64,000 nucleotides of DNA from Mucilaginibacter phenanthrenivorans (GTDB lineage Bacteria > Bacteroidota > Bacteroidia > Sphingobacteriales > Sphingobacteriaceae), in contig NZ_JAHVAP010000005.1 of the NCBI RefSeq assembly GCF_024721155.1, positions 310,001 to 374,000 on the forward strand. The letters run 5' to 3'. Below, piece after piece: positions 1 to 8,711 of the stretch; within the stretch, counting starts at the first letter, position 1, and each line of letters starts with the position of its first letter. The notes under the pieces were generated by a model. It saw nothing but the letters and a program-made list of their open reading frames with translations, made no database searches and was not told where the DNA came from. The translations under genes were made by a program, and so were the position numbers.

Positions 1-8
1 TAGAAAAT

Positions 9-48
9 GCTATCGCTGCGAGTTACGCTATCGCTAAACTCGCGGCAG
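9..48. repeat. Short palindromic intergenic repeat, copy 1
   Basis: A 40-base element containing the word gctatcgc twice (9-16 and 27-34) and the imperfect inverted words cgagttacg and cgctaaactcg. Its reverse complement matches the element at 63769-63806 over most of its length, with the same order of words. It lies downstream of gldN, outside any coding region I can support. This is a dispersed, probably non-coding repeat; its function is unknown. Confidence 0.6.
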
Positions 49-57
49 TAAAAAGAA

Positions 58-87
58 CAAAGGCCATTGCATCCGCAATGGCCTTTG
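58..87 (-). terminator. Hairpin terminator downstream of gldN
   Basis: A perfect 13-bp stem (58-70 pairing with 75-87) encloses the loop atcc. Read on the minus strand, the stem is followed by a T-rich tail. It lies about 55 bases past the gldN stop and is well placed to end the gldKLMN transcript. Confidence 0.75.
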
Positions 88-103
88 TATATCTATTCGG
101 AAG

Positions 104-150
104 AAACTAATCTCTGGTCTCTAACCTCTAATCAACTATCACTAATACTG
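104..150. repeat. Degenerate short-word spacer repeat
   Basis: The spacer after gldN is made of related short words built on ctaat, ctcta and cactaat. The last of these words contains the gldN stop codon (TAG, bases 142-144 on the minus strand). It is one of several such spacers in the window. Confidence 0.4.
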
Positions 151-1110
151 CCACAAATTAAGTTCCCAATCCATCAGGTTCTTCTTTATTCGTTCGGACT
201 CGTATAGTTTATCTATACCATTGGCATAATCCTTTATTCGTTCATCCTTGTCGTTTGATTCTTTCACGATATAGCTTGTAAAAAGCCGTTTCACTAAAGC
301 GTCATCAAAGCTCAGACCGGTGGCATCGTTGTTACGATTAACCACTTCCTTGGTTGCAAGAATATGCCTTGCTTCCTGGAAATACACCCAAAATGCAGGC
401 TGGTAATCTTCATTAGTACCTATCTTAACCTTCACCAATGGCGCAATACCAATGATCCGTGGTTCAAAAATAGAACGCTGCCTGTCAAACACCCAATCCT
501 CCTTTATACGGAACTTCACTACGCTATCCGCGTTAAATTCGCCTGCCTGTAGTTTGGAGCCTATTTTCTCGCCGGTGTTCTTATCAAACTGATCAACCAC
601 GCTACTATCGGCCATTCTTGATCGCGCTTTTCCCGGAGCGAGTGGCGTTAAAAAGCTATCGCCTCCCGGATCAGCAGTGGTATTTGTTGGATCGTAGGCT
701 GTTAATTCACCTGCATCAATTGCCGTTAACAAAATATCAATCAGGCGTTGCTTTGGCGAAGCCAGGTACGCGTTCATCTTTTCACGAATATCAATTTCGC
801 GCCAAATTCGCTTCACAAAAGCAGCATCAGATTCCCTTAGGTTAGCATACGGCGTAACCTTCGCGCTTAAGATGTTAGCCTTTTTAAAATAACCATCCAA
901 GGGCCTTTCAAAAGGCTTTGCAGGCCCAGCGACCACTTTTTTGGTGGTATCGGTAGGTACAGCGCTCATTGTTGTTGGATTAACCGCAGCGGGCTGGTTA
1001 GCCGGTTGTTGCGTTGTTTGTGCAGGCTTTGCAGCCGGCTTTTTCCTGCGCCTTTGTGCATATGATGATATGCAGGCAAGGCAAAGTAATACAACTAAAA
1101 TCCTTTTCAT
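142..1110 (-). CDS. gldN: Type IX secretion / gliding motility protein GldN
   Basis: GldN (PorN in Porphyromonas) is a periplasmic partner of the GldK lipoprotein ring in the type IX secretion system. The protein has an N-terminal signal peptide ending near YAQ, then a basic, Pro/Ala/Gln-rich linker and the conserved GldN body. The start is ambiguous: the longest frame begins with TTG at 1128 inside gldM, while ATG codons at 1116 and 1110 follow the gldM stop. I chose 1110 because the signal peptide begins there. It is the last gene of gldK-L-M-N, all on the minus strand with short gaps, which makes the assignment secure. Confidence 0.93.
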   Translation of the reverse strand: MKRILVVLLCLACISSYAQRRRKKPAAKPAQTTQQPANQPAAVNPTTMSAVPTDTTKKVVAGPAKPFERPLDGYFKKANILSAKVTPYANLRESDAAFVKRIWREIDIREKMNAYLASPKQRLIDILLTAIDAGELTAYDPTNTTADPGGDSFLTPLAPGKARSRMADSSVVDQFDKNTGEKIGSKLQAGEFNADSVVKFRIKEDWVFDRQRSIFEPRIIGIAPLVKVKIGTNEDYQPAFWVYFQEARHILATKEVVNRNNDATGLSFDDALVKRLFTSYIVKESNDKDERIKDYANGIDKLYESERIKKNLMDWELNLWQY

Positions 1111-1117
1111 AATCATT

Positions 1118-2653
1118 TTAATTAGCAATTAATACAATCGCGTCGAGTCCCCTTTGTGTGCCATCAGGACCAACGGCTATAATATCTTTAAACACAACAG
1201 TTGTACCTGGTGAAACAGTGCTCATTGCTGAACGCATTGCACTTGACAGATCAGCGCCGGTAGTACTAAAAGTAACAACATCCTGGCGTGGTTTTGCAAT
1301 TTGCAACGCAAAACGGGTCACCGTAAATTTAGCATCGAAATCAAAGCCCTCAAGTTTTGCGAAAAGTCTATCCTGCGCACGTAAATTGGCTGCACTGGTG
1401 TTACCACTGCTCTTGCCTGCAAATTGCGGCTTAGGATCAGGGATTCTTTTGGTACGGAACAATGTACTGCCCAGGTTTGTAAGTTTACCTGATACCATAC
1501 CTGATACGTTGATAGTTGCAGTACCTATGCTGTTTACCGTAGCAGTGTAGTGTCCGTCTGAGCCGCTTAAACTACCACTACTCATACTTACGCGCAGATC
1601 TGATTTTGCAATTCCAGGGGCAGAAACAGATACCGGGTTAGGTACCCCAATATACAATACGTTCATTTTATCAGGTGATACCACTGCCGATGGTTTTGCA
1701 ACCATATAGCTTTGTGTAGGCGTAGTATATGTTTTTATAGTTCCGTCCGTTTGTTTAACATTTATAGTAGCAGACCATGTTTTTAAACCTTCACTGCTTG
1801 TATTGCCGGTATACTTGCCTTTACCTGATTCCGTAGGTAATGGAGAACCGCCTACGGTAATTGTAGGAGATAATTTCGAATCATAGGCAGTAAGGAAAAC
1901 ATCTGCCGTATAAGTTTGGCCTACCAATACATAACTTGTAGGGGCCACGGCTACTGCATCAAAGTGATCAAGATTTACCTGGGCCTTATCAACCTCCACT
2001 AAGATCTTCTTAACTACTTCGTTTTCCGCATTTTTTGTATCCGACTGAATCTTTGTAAAAGCAGTCATGGCAGCTCCCATAGGTATTCCTTCACCAAAGT
2101 TGGCTTCTTCCCAATTTTTGGTCGGAAATCCTCTTCTTGGTAAGGGTGCGTTAGCCTGCAAGGCAAGATTAACTCCTGCGCGATCTTTGGGATCAAGCAG
2201 GTTAACCAATCCTTCCCTGGTTGCGTCTATCTTTTTATGCAGCTCAAAAGCATATTTCCTCCTGTCAACCATCAGATCTACTGATTCATCCAAACTTTCG
2301 CGTCCGCTGTAGTCACCTGTAGCTTCATCCATACCGCCGCTTTCATCAACCATTACTTTTTTTAGTGAGTCGATATATTTATCAAGTGCATCAGACAGGT
2401 CTCGTGCCTTTTTTGCCCTGGCATATATAGGTGCTGCTCTTTCGGGTTGCTCCTTCAATTTACCGTTTTCAAATGTCTTAAACGTATTATCAATCCCACT
2501 CTGAACATTTGTTTTTGAAGCTGATAAACTATCACTAATATTTTTAAATGCATCCAGTAAACTCTCCGGTACATCAAGGGCAATAAGGCCCAATAGTACC
2601 AGGTACAGGATACCTATCATTCGTTGTCTTGGGGTTTGCTTACCTCCAGCCAT
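1118..2653 (-). CDS. gldM: Type IX secretion motor protein GldM
   Basis: GldM spans the inner membrane once and reaches across the periplasm, coupling the GldLM proton-driven motor to the GldKN ring. The sequence shows a short basic cytoplasmic start (PRQRM), one membrane helix at about residues 12-28, then a long periplasmic part with a helical region followed by beta-rich Ig-like domains, as known for the family. Length (511 residues) is normal. It lies between gldL and gldN, 34 bases after gldL. Confidence 0.95.
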   Translation of the reverse strand: MAGGKQTPRQRMIGILYLVLLGLIALDVPESLLDAFKNISDSLSASKTNVQSGIDNTFKTFENGKLKEQPERAAPIYARAKKARDLSDALDKYIDSLKKVMVDESGGMDEATGDYSGRESLDESVDLMVDRRKYAFELHKKIDATREGLVNLLDPKDRAGVNLALQANAPLPRRGFPTKNWEEANFGEGIPMGAAMTAFTKIQSDTKNAENEVVKKILVEVDKAQVNLDHFDAVAVAPTSYVLVGQTYTADVFLTAYDSKLSPTITVGGSPLPTESGKGKYTGNTSSEGLKTWSATINVKQTDGTIKTYTTPTQSYMVAKPSAVVSPDKMNVLYIGVPNPVSVSAPGIAKSDLRVSMSSGSLSGSDGHYTATVNSIGTATINVSGMVSGKLTNLGSTLFRTKRIPDPKPQFAGKSSGNTSAANLRAQDRLFAKLEGFDFDAKFTVTRFALQIAKPRQDVVTFSTTGADLSSAMRSAMSTVSPGTTVVFKDIIAVGPDGTQRGLDAIVLIAN

Positions 2654-2687
2654 CTGTCTTTGTTTCTTTAATTAAATAAAAATATTC

Positions 2688-3497
2688 TTAATTAACGCGT
2701 GGCTGATTCATCGCTGAAAGCATATTGCCATATATCGAGTTTAACGTCGATAGGTTTTTAGCTAATTTGTTAACCTCTTCCTTAAACTGTTTCGAATCGG
2801 TTGCCGACTCGTTAAAGTTTTGGATAGTTGAGGCCATTTCGCCATAAAACTTATTCATTGATTTTAAATGGTTGCTTGAGTCCTGTAACTCCAGTTCATA
2901 CACAGCATTTAAGGAGGTTAAATTTTTAGCCATCTTATTGATCTGCTCGTGGTATGATTTTGAATCGACATTTGAACTGGCCATTTCAGCAAGGTTTGCC
3001 GATGCCTTTTCGAATGAAATATTTAAATTGTCGTAGCTTGCGGTTGCCTGCTTAATCTTATTTGTGTAGGCAATAGTTGCGTCACCTGCATCAGTAACCC
3101 GTGAAATTGAGTTTACCTTATCGCCAAATGTACGCAAGCCGTTTGCAAGACTGTTTATCAATTCAGGGCCAATTTTTGCTTCGCTCAGCATGGCGTCAAG
3201 AGCCGCTGTATTTGAGAAGCTATCTCCCTGCGGGATCGCTTTACGCACCGCAGCCTTTGGCAGTTCGCCGTCATAATCATCATCTAATTCAGGATAGGCA
3301 CGCCTCCAGTCAATTTCCTTATCATCCCTTTGAAAACCTAACAGGAAGAACAAAATAGCCTCAGCAGTTAACCCAATAGATATAAAAGTACCGCCGTAAG
3401 GCCAGTGTTGAATTTTAAATAGTAAACCTACAATAACCACCGTAGCTCCCCATGATACAATGTTATTGATTCCGTAAGGTAATTTCTTCCCAGCCAT
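2688..3497 (-). CDS. gldL: Type IX secretion motor protein GldL
   Basis: GldL is the inner-membrane stator-like partner of GldM. Two membrane helices are visible at about residues 12-28 and 37-54, followed by a long cytoplasmic helical domain. Glu46 sits in the second helix and is the position expected for the conserved membrane Glu implicated in proton-driven motor function in studied GldL proteins. The C-terminal half repeats helical segments with the words LAKNL and LNS(I/V)Y. Clear synteny with gldK and gldM supports the call. Confidence 0.94.
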   Translation of the reverse strand: MAGKKLPYGINNIVSWGATVVIVGLLFKIQHWPYGGTFISIGLTAEAILFFLLGFQRDDKEIDWRRAYPELDDDYDGELPKAAVRKAIPQGDSFSNTAALDAMLSEAKIGPELINSLANGLRTFGDKVNSISRVTDAGDATIAYTNKIKQATASYDNLNISFEKASANLAEMASSNVDSKSYHEQINKMAKNLTSLNAVYELELQDSSNHLKSMNKFYGEMASTIQNFNESATDSKQFKEEVNKLAKNLSTLNSIYGNMLSAMNQPRVN

Positions 3498-3543
3498 ATT
3501 AATTTGAAAAAGATTAAATATTATTTTTTATTTGGTTTTACTG

Positions 3544-4863
3544 TTATCGTTTATCCGTGATATCGCGACCAAGGAAATGTGTTACACAACGGAAACCGAT
3601 GTATGATTTTGCGGTGTCCTGGTATTCGTAAGTGCGTTTTGAGTTTTGCAGAAAGAAGCCTATATCCTTCCATGATCCGCCGCGCACAACTTTGCGCTTC
3701 ATTACTTCGGGCTCATTGGCTTTGGCTTCATAGTTAAAGGTTGGTGCAAGATCATGTACGAATGTAGAAGCAGATTCGTCAAATGCCGATAAGGTCCACT
3801 CGGCTACGTTACCGGCCATATTGTATAACCCAAAATCATTTGGGAAATACGACTTAACGTTTACTGTGTAAGCGCCGCCATCGTCGGTATAGTTACCTCT
3901 GCCCGGTTTAAAGTTTGCCAAAAGGCATCCTTTGGCATTTTTTGGATACGGACCACCCCACGGATAATCTGTTCCTATCCTGCCGCCACGTGCTGCGTAT
4001 TCAAACTCGGCCTCGGTAGGCAAGTTATAAGGTGAGCGGTGTGGCATTTTTCTTGAATCTTTGTATGCTTCGTTATAGCGTGTACGCCATACGGTGAAGG
4101 CACGTGCCTGGCGCCAGGTTACTCCCACAACAGGGTAATTGCGGAATGCCGGGTGCGAAAAGTATCCCTCTGTCATTGGCTCGTTGGCAGCGTATGAAAA
4201 GTCGCTCAACCAAACAAGTGTGTCCGGGTAAACCGGTACTGTATCGCGCAAAATGAAATCAGAACGTTTTTTGCTTTTATCATTATGATAATTAGCTGCT
4301 GAACGCAAGTCCTCTAATGCATAGTTATATTTTAGCAGGCGCACATCCAGTTCATCACGATCAAAAATACGATCGTCGCCCTGGTAGTACATACCTTGTA
4401 ATTTTGAGGCATTTGCAGCAGCACCTTTGCCACGGCCGGCGCTCATCACGGGATATTTTTTCACATAAGCCCAATTGATATATTTTTTTCCGCTTGGGTT
4501 AGGGGTTGCACCCTTGCCTGCTTTAAGATAATACTTGTCGTCGCTAACATAGTTGGTGATAGCGATCGAGTCGCGCACCCAGTTAACGAACTGGCGGTAC
4601 TGGCTATTAGAAATTTCGGTTTGGTCCATAAAAAATGGAGGAAGTGTAACCTGTTTGGTCTGCTCGATTTGTGCAAACGTAACATCCTGGTCTGTTTGCC
4701 CCATCAGGAATGAGCCACCAGGAATGTAAACCATCCCATAAGGCACTTCTGCCCTAAACGATCGCGCCGGGACCCCTACAAGCTCCCCTCTGTCTCCTCC
4801 CTTGCCGCAGCCGCTTAAAAACCCAACCGCCAGAACACTCAATAAAAAGTATACTTGTTTCAT
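3544..4863 (-). CDS. gldK: Type IX secretion lipoprotein GldK (SUMF1/FGE fold)
   Basis: GldK (PorK) is an outer-membrane lipoprotein that forms the periplasmic ring of the type IX secretion system with GldN. A lipobox LSGC follows a short hydrophobic signal, giving Cys19 when the ATG at 4863 is used. The longer frame starts with TTG at 4875 and adds only four residues. The body matches the formylglycine-generating-enzyme/SUMF1 fold: an early GGSFLMG motif, a central LPTEAEFEYAARGG block, NVAEW and VRGGSW near the end. It is the first gene of the gld run. Confidence 0.94.
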   Translation of the reverse strand: MKQVYFLLSVLAVGFLSGCGKGGDRGELVGVPARSFRAEVPYGMVYIPGGSFLMGQTDQDVTFAQIEQTKQVTLPPFFMDQTEISNSQYRQFVNWVRDSIAITNYVSDDKYYLKAGKGATPNPSGKKYINWAYVKKYPVMSAGRGKGAAANASKLQGMYYQGDDRIFDRDELDVRLLKYNYALEDLRSAANYHNDKSKKRSDFILRDTVPVYPDTLVWLSDFSYAANEPMTEGYFSHPAFRNYPVVGVTWRQARAFTVWRTRYNEAYKDSRKMPHRSPYNLPTEAEFEYAARGGRIGTDYPWGGPYPKNAKGCLLANFKPGRGNYTDDGGAYTVNVKSYFPNDFGLYNMAGNVAEWTLSAFDESASTFVHDLAPTFNYEAKANEPEVMKRKVVRGGSWKDIGFFLQNSKRTYEYQDTAKSYIGFRCVTHFLGRDITDKR

Positions 4864-5269
4864 CTTAAAAATCAATGTTAGCTATAATATATATAACACA
4901 ATGTGACCCCCGAATATATTAATTTTGCCCGATTAAATCGCAAAAAACATTTTTTATCAGTCCAATCTACTCTATTTATAGTTGAATTTTCTTAAACCAA
5001 TAGCTAATAAATGCGTAACCTGAATTAATTTATCAGTTACAATTATGCTAATTAGTTTGCATTTATACGATATTTTGCAAAAAATAGTTGCAGCAAGGTT
5101 AAATAAATCGGTGTTTTTTTTTCGCTGAAGTTCGGAAATTAACTGCCATGCGAGTCAAATCAGTGGCAATTTAAAACATAAATTCAATATTATCAAACAG
5201 TTAACCGAAATCAATTTTCGATTAACTGTTACTAAAATTTCCTTATTTTTTTGTGGAGAGACGCTAAGG
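4864..5269. other. AT-rich spacer upstream of gldK
   Basis: About 400 bases without a supportable gene. It should hold the gldKLMN promoter on the minus strand. A weak candidate is TATATTCG near 4914-4921 with a TTTG-like element about 22 bases upstream, which is a poor match to the Bacteroidota TAnnTTTG consensus. The part nearest hemD holds the inverted repeat listed at 5196-5230. I see no RNA gene here. Confidence 0.35.
5196..5230 (-). terminator. Inverted repeat downstream of hemD, possible terminator
   Basis: Arms 5196-5210 and 5216-5230 pair at 14 of 15 positions around a 5-base loop. It lies 40 bases past the hemD stop and before the gldK promoter region. No strong T tract follows on the minus strand, so termination is likely but not certain. 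Confidence 0.45.
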
Positions 5270-6034
5270 TTACTTGTTAACCTGCTTAACATATTGTTCA
5301 ATGGCCATCGTCATTGATGGGGCGCCCGGTGTTGGGGCCGGGATATCCATAATAAGCCCAGCTTCAAGTACAGCCTTATGCGTTGTTGCGCCAAAAGCTG
5401 CTATCCTGGTATTATTTTGCTTAAAATCAGGAAAGTTTTTATAAAGCGACTGGATACTTGAAGGACTAAAAAAGGCTATTATATCATAAAACACCTCGGC
5501 AAGATCCGAAAGATCACTGCACACCGTGCGAAAAAGCACGGCCGGGGTAAAATTATAGCCATTCTCCAGCAAGAATTTTTGGGTTTCCTCTGCAGCAACG
5601 TCCGAACATGGGTAAAGAAACTTTTCGCTCGAATGCTTCTTTAATACCTCTGCCAGATCGGATGCAGTTTGCTTGCCAAAAAAAATCTTTCTTTTACGAT
5701 ACTGGATGTATTTTTGAAGATACAGGGCGATGGTTTCCGAAAGGCAGAAGTATTTCATCTCCACCGGAACCTCAAAACGCATCTCCTCGCAGATCCTGAA
5801 AAAGTGATCGGCCGAGTTACGGCTGGTAAAAATTACCGCGCTAAAATCTGCCAGGTTAATCTTTTCCTTACGGAAATCTTTTGCCGGTACGCCCTCAACA
5901 TGAATAAATGATCTGAAATCAATTTTCAAGTTAAGCTTCTTAGCAAGCTCGGCGTATGGATTTTTATCATTTTCAGGCTTCGGCAAAGTAACTAAAATGC
6001 TTTTAACCTTTTTCTTTCTCTCTTCCAAATTCAA
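5270..6034 (-). CDS. hemD: Uroporphyrinogen-III synthase
   Basis: HemD cyclises hydroxymethylbilane to uroporphyrinogen III in heme synthesis. The protein has the two-lobed HEM4 pattern: an N-terminal VKSILVTLPKP strand, a FTSRNSADHFF motif at about residues 70-80, and the C-terminal block FFSPSSIQSLY with FGATTHKAV. An in-frame stop lies two codons upstream of the first TTG and there is no ATG before residue 84, so translation must start at TTG 6034 or the TTG two codons later. It is followed at a short distance upstream by a DUF4271 gene, an arrangement I know from other Bacteroidota. Confidence 0.88.
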   Translation of the reverse strand: MNLEERKKKVKSILVTLPKPENDKNPYAELAKKLNLKIDFRSFIHVEGVPAKDFRKEKINLADFSAVIFTSRNSADHFFRICEEMRFEVPVEMKYFCLSETIALYLQKYIQYRKRKIFFGKQTASDLAEVLKKHSSEKFLYPCSDVAAEETQKFLLENGYNFTPAVLFRTVCSDLSDLAEVFYDIIAFFSPSSIQSLYKNFPDFKQNNTRIAAFGATTHKAVLEAGLIMDIPAPTPGAPSMTMAIEQYVKQVNK

Positions 6035-6053
6035 TTGTTATAACTGCCAAAAA

Positions 6054-7028
6054 CTATATATTAAGTGCCTTAATCAAAATTAAAATTGGGCAAATTTCGA
6101 GGGCACAAAGATAGATAAATAAATAAAATTTATGAAATCGAAAATTAGAAATGATGTTTACACTATTTCGCAGGTATTGCCATGCAAATATTACGGCTAT
6201 TAAAGCCAGTGTAAAAATCAATAATACTTGTATATACCTGTCTGAAAGCAAACTAAAGCATATAACTACCGATAGAAAAACAAAGGCGATATTAAAATAA
6301 GTAAGATTTAATATCCCTATATACTCACTTACTATTTTATTAATGTCAAAAATAAATCCTATAAGTTTCAATATCAGGAACTTAAGAGCAAATAGCAAGC
6401 CTATTAAAACCGATAAAAAAACAAAAAGGCGAAAACCTGTAATGGTATAGGCAACGCCATAAAAAACAGTTAACTGGTATAAAAACAAGCCAAACGTAAG
6501 GCTGAACAGCAAGAACATTCCTATAAAAGCCCATGAATTGATCACTCCACCTTCCTTATCCTGTTGCGAAACAGCCCGTTTATTATAAAACGATTGGATA
6601 ACCATCTTTAGATCCTTATTAAAAAAAAGATTTAAGAGCGCGGTGTAGATCAGCAGGCCAATGATGATAGCAATAAGCCACGGGCTGCGATAATTACGGG
6701 CGTCGCCGGTACGCAGTTGTTCATTTTTCTTAGCTGGAATTTTTAAAAGGATGCCGATATCAGTAAAAGTGCTGTCATTTGCCGCCTTCAATACATCGTA
6801 ATGCTGTAAAGAATCAACCATCAGCCATTTCATAGCAAATGAGTCGGCTAAAAATTGTTCGCGCTGTTGTTTAATTATTGCAACGGAATCAGCATGGGTA
6901 ACAACAGCGGGATTAGCGCCGGTATGCGGCAGGGCACTGTCTTTTTTTGCTATTACAGAATCCTGCTGCGCGAGCGCATAGTAGCCGGTAATCATGATCA
7001 ATAAGAAGCAAAAAAGAATAAACCTCAT
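6054..7028 (-). CDS. DUF4271 membrane protein
   Basis: An inner-membrane protein of unknown function. After an N-terminal hydrophobic signal-like segment comes a Lys/Asp/Gln-rich periplasmic part, then about six to eight membrane helices from residue 115 to the end. The pattern fits DUF4271, which in Bacteroidota is usually found beside hemD as here, with a 19-base gap. A role linked to heme or envelope biology is only suggested by this neighbour. Confidence 0.8.
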   Translation of the reverse strand: MRFILFCFLLIMITGYYALAQQDSVIAKKDSALPHTGANPAVVTHADSVAIIKQQREQFLADSFAMKWLMVDSLQHYDVLKAANDSTFTDIGILLKIPAKKNEQLRTGDARNYRSPWLIAIIIGLLIYTALLNLFFNKDLKMVIQSFYNKRAVSQQDKEGGVINSWAFIGMFLLFSLTFGLFLYQLTVFYGVAYTITGFRLFVFLSVLIGLLFALKFLILKLIGFIFDINKIVSEYIGILNLTYFNIAFVFLSVVICFSLLSDRYIQVLLIFTLALIAVIFAWQYLRNSVNIISNFRFHKFYLFIYLCALEICPILILIKALNI

Positions 7029-7264
7029 TGTAAAATAAACACCCGTATTAATAATTCTGCAAAATTACCTTAATAATTGATTGTTTTATAACGGGCTAAT
7101 TATTTAATGTTAACATAATGCAAAGGGGCGTTTAAAAGCTTCAGCCGCTATACCTTAGTCTTGATCCTTGATGTGAAAGCAGGGGCGGGCACTTCAAAAC
7201 GTTTTAGTTTTTAAATCCTGTCTCTTTTGTTCAATTTTGCCTATTGCAAAAACGCAGCCCAACT

Positions 7265-7648
7265 ATGAACACCAACCCGATAAATCTTGCCGTACGTTTT
7301 CTGCTGGAAATAACCATGTTGATTGCACTGGGCTATTGGGGATGGCATGCAACAACCGGCTGGTTACAATATCTCTCAGCTATTGGTCTACCTGCAATAG
7401 CCGCGACCTTATGGGGTGTTTTCCGCATTCAAAACGACCCAAAGCCCGCCCCTGTGGAGGTGCCGGGCGTAGTACGGCTTCTGCTGGAATGGGCATTATT
7501 CGGCGCTGCGGTTTTGGCCCTGTTTAGTTTGGGTTATTTCAAATTGAGCCTTGCGATGGCTATTGTTGTAAAGCTACATTATATAGTGTCGTATGATCGT
7601 ACCTGGGCGATGCTTCGGAATAAAGCTTATGAGGGATTTTTAAAATAA
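7265..7648 (+). CDS. YrdB-like (DUF2568) small membrane protein
   Basis: A 127-residue protein with about four hydrophobic helices, resembling the YrdB family (DUF2568), whose function is unknown. The conserved features are an early aromatic/Gly-rich helix (GYWGWH) and a WGVFRIQNDP motif between helices 2 and 3. The longest frame begins seven codons earlier at 7244, but the ATG at 7265 gives the usual start of the family. It is transcribed divergently from the DUF4271 gene. Confidence 0.75.
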   Translation: MNTNPINLAVRFLLEITMLIALGYWGWHATTGWLQYLSAIGLPAIAATLWGVFRIQNDPKPAPVEVPGVVRLLLEWALFGAAVLALFSLGYFKLSLAMAIVVKLHYIVSYDRTWAMLRNKAYEGFLK

Positions 7649-8026
7649 AAAATGTGAAATGTCCGCCTTGCCGCTTGGCCAGTCGCAAATCCTTAGTCCC
7701 TGGGCGGTATTTCATCGGCATGAGAAAAAATCAGTAAAAATCTTTTATTTATTTCTCAATATGAAAATTCGTCAAAAAACTAAAGTAATCCTTTATTCTA
7801 ATCATAAATCGCATAAAATCATACTCCATGATTTATTAAAAATATTCCTGCAGGGAATTTAATAAAGGCATTTTTAACTCGTTCAAAAAACGTTTTTTAC
7901 CGAAAAAATGTCTCTCCCTTGTTTGAAGGCAGTATAAAATTAAACCCCGGAACCCACATTTTATTTAAATTACACTTATAAGCTAAAAAAATAATACAGG
8001 CATAGGCTTTGTAAGTGAGGGGTATA
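7649..8026. other. AT-rich spacer, no supported gene
   Basis: Between the YrdB-like gene and the AraC regulator. Short open frames exist on both strands but are AT-rich, lack family features and look like chance. No RNA gene or strong hairpin was seen. The end near 8027 presumably holds the promoter of the regulator. Confidence 0.4.
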
Positions 8027-8587
8027 ATGAACCTCTTTATAAAAAATATGGTTAGCAGTCGTTGCAAAATGATTGTTGAACTTGAGTTTGAAAAAGCCGG
8101 CCTAAAATGCACAGCTATTGAGCAGGGAAGGGTAACAATAGCGGGTACTGTTTCACCAATACAAATTCAAGAAGTTGGAGTTGCTTTGCTAAACTACGGA
8201 TTAGAACTGTTAGATAACAAAAAGAGCATTTTAGTTGAAAGAATTAAACAGGTGATCATTGATATGATCCATCATTCAGAGAATCAACTAAAAACCAATT
8301 TTTCTGACTACCTCAGCGACAAACTAAACCTCGATTATACTTACCTCGCTAATATATTTTCAGATATCCAGGGTATCACTATCGAGCATTTTATCATCCT
8401 GCATAAAATCCAGTTGGTAAAGCAATTGATATGGCAGGATGAGCTAAACCTTACTGAAATTTCCTGGAAACTTCATTACAGCAGTGTTGCACACTTATCT
8501 ACCCAATTTAAAAAAGTTACCGGTGTAACTCCTTCGCAGTTTAAGCATTTTACATTTCAAAGCCAGACCGGGCTGGTAAATGTGTGA
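8027..8587 (+). CDS. AraC-family transcriptional regulator with small N-terminal sensor-like region
   Basis: The C-terminal half (about residues 90-180) is a clear AraC-type double helix-turn-helix, with YTYLANIF and the second-HTH block LTEISWKLHYSSVAHLSTQFKK ending in GVTPSQFK (split here only for description). The N-terminal 80 residues are short; they begin with an IKNMVxxRCK pattern recalling heavy-metal-associated (HMA) domains. The first metal-type Cys position is Ser here, leaving a single Cys. The GTG at 8015 would add four residues; the ATG at 8027 fits relatives better. It sits just upstream of the surface-protein genes 8712-12620 and may control them; that is inference. Confidence 0.82.
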   Translation: MNLFIKNMVSSRCKMIVELEFEKAGLKCTAIEQGRVTIAGTVSPIQIQEVGVALLNYGLELLDNKKSILVERIKQVIIDMIHHSENQLKTNFSDYLSDKLNLDYTYLANIFSDIQGITIEHFIILHKIQLVKQLIWQDELNLTEISWKLHYSSVAHLSTQFKKVTGVTPSQFKHFTFQSQTGLVNV

Positions 8588-8607
8588 ATTATATAACATA
8601 TTCAAAA

Positions 8608-8622
8608 AGTTATGTAACACAT
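8608..8622. promoter_or_regulatory. Operator-like inverted repeat
   Basis: The perfect palindrome TTATGT-aac-ACATAA lies just upstream of the -7 element at 8637, where the -33 element would be. The core word ATGTAACACA (8610-8619) occurs again at 10634-10643, upstream of the next gene. This is a candidate binding site for a regulator, possibly the AraC protein encoded at 8027. Confidence 0.4.
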
Positions 8623-8636
8623 AAATTACGCATCAC

Positions 8637-8645
8637 CATAGTTTT
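8637..8645 (+). promoter_or_regulatory. Bacteroidota-type -7 promoter element
   Basis: TAGTTTTGT fits the TAnnTTTG consensus. It lies about 67 bases before the ATG at 8712, giving a 5' leader of roughly 60 bases. No clear TTG -33 element is seen; the palindrome at 8608-8622 occupies that place. Confidence 0.5.
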
Positions 8646-8711
8646 GTACTATCCTGAAATCTGACCCAATAGGACCCAGGGAGTTACAATTTACCTATCA
8701 AATATATATTC

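Noticed and set aside
7659..7862. Short plus-strand open frame of 67 codons in the spacer before the AraC gene
   Set aside because: It is Lys/Ile/Asn-rich, has no domain, starts in AT-rich sequence and has no promoter or family evidence.
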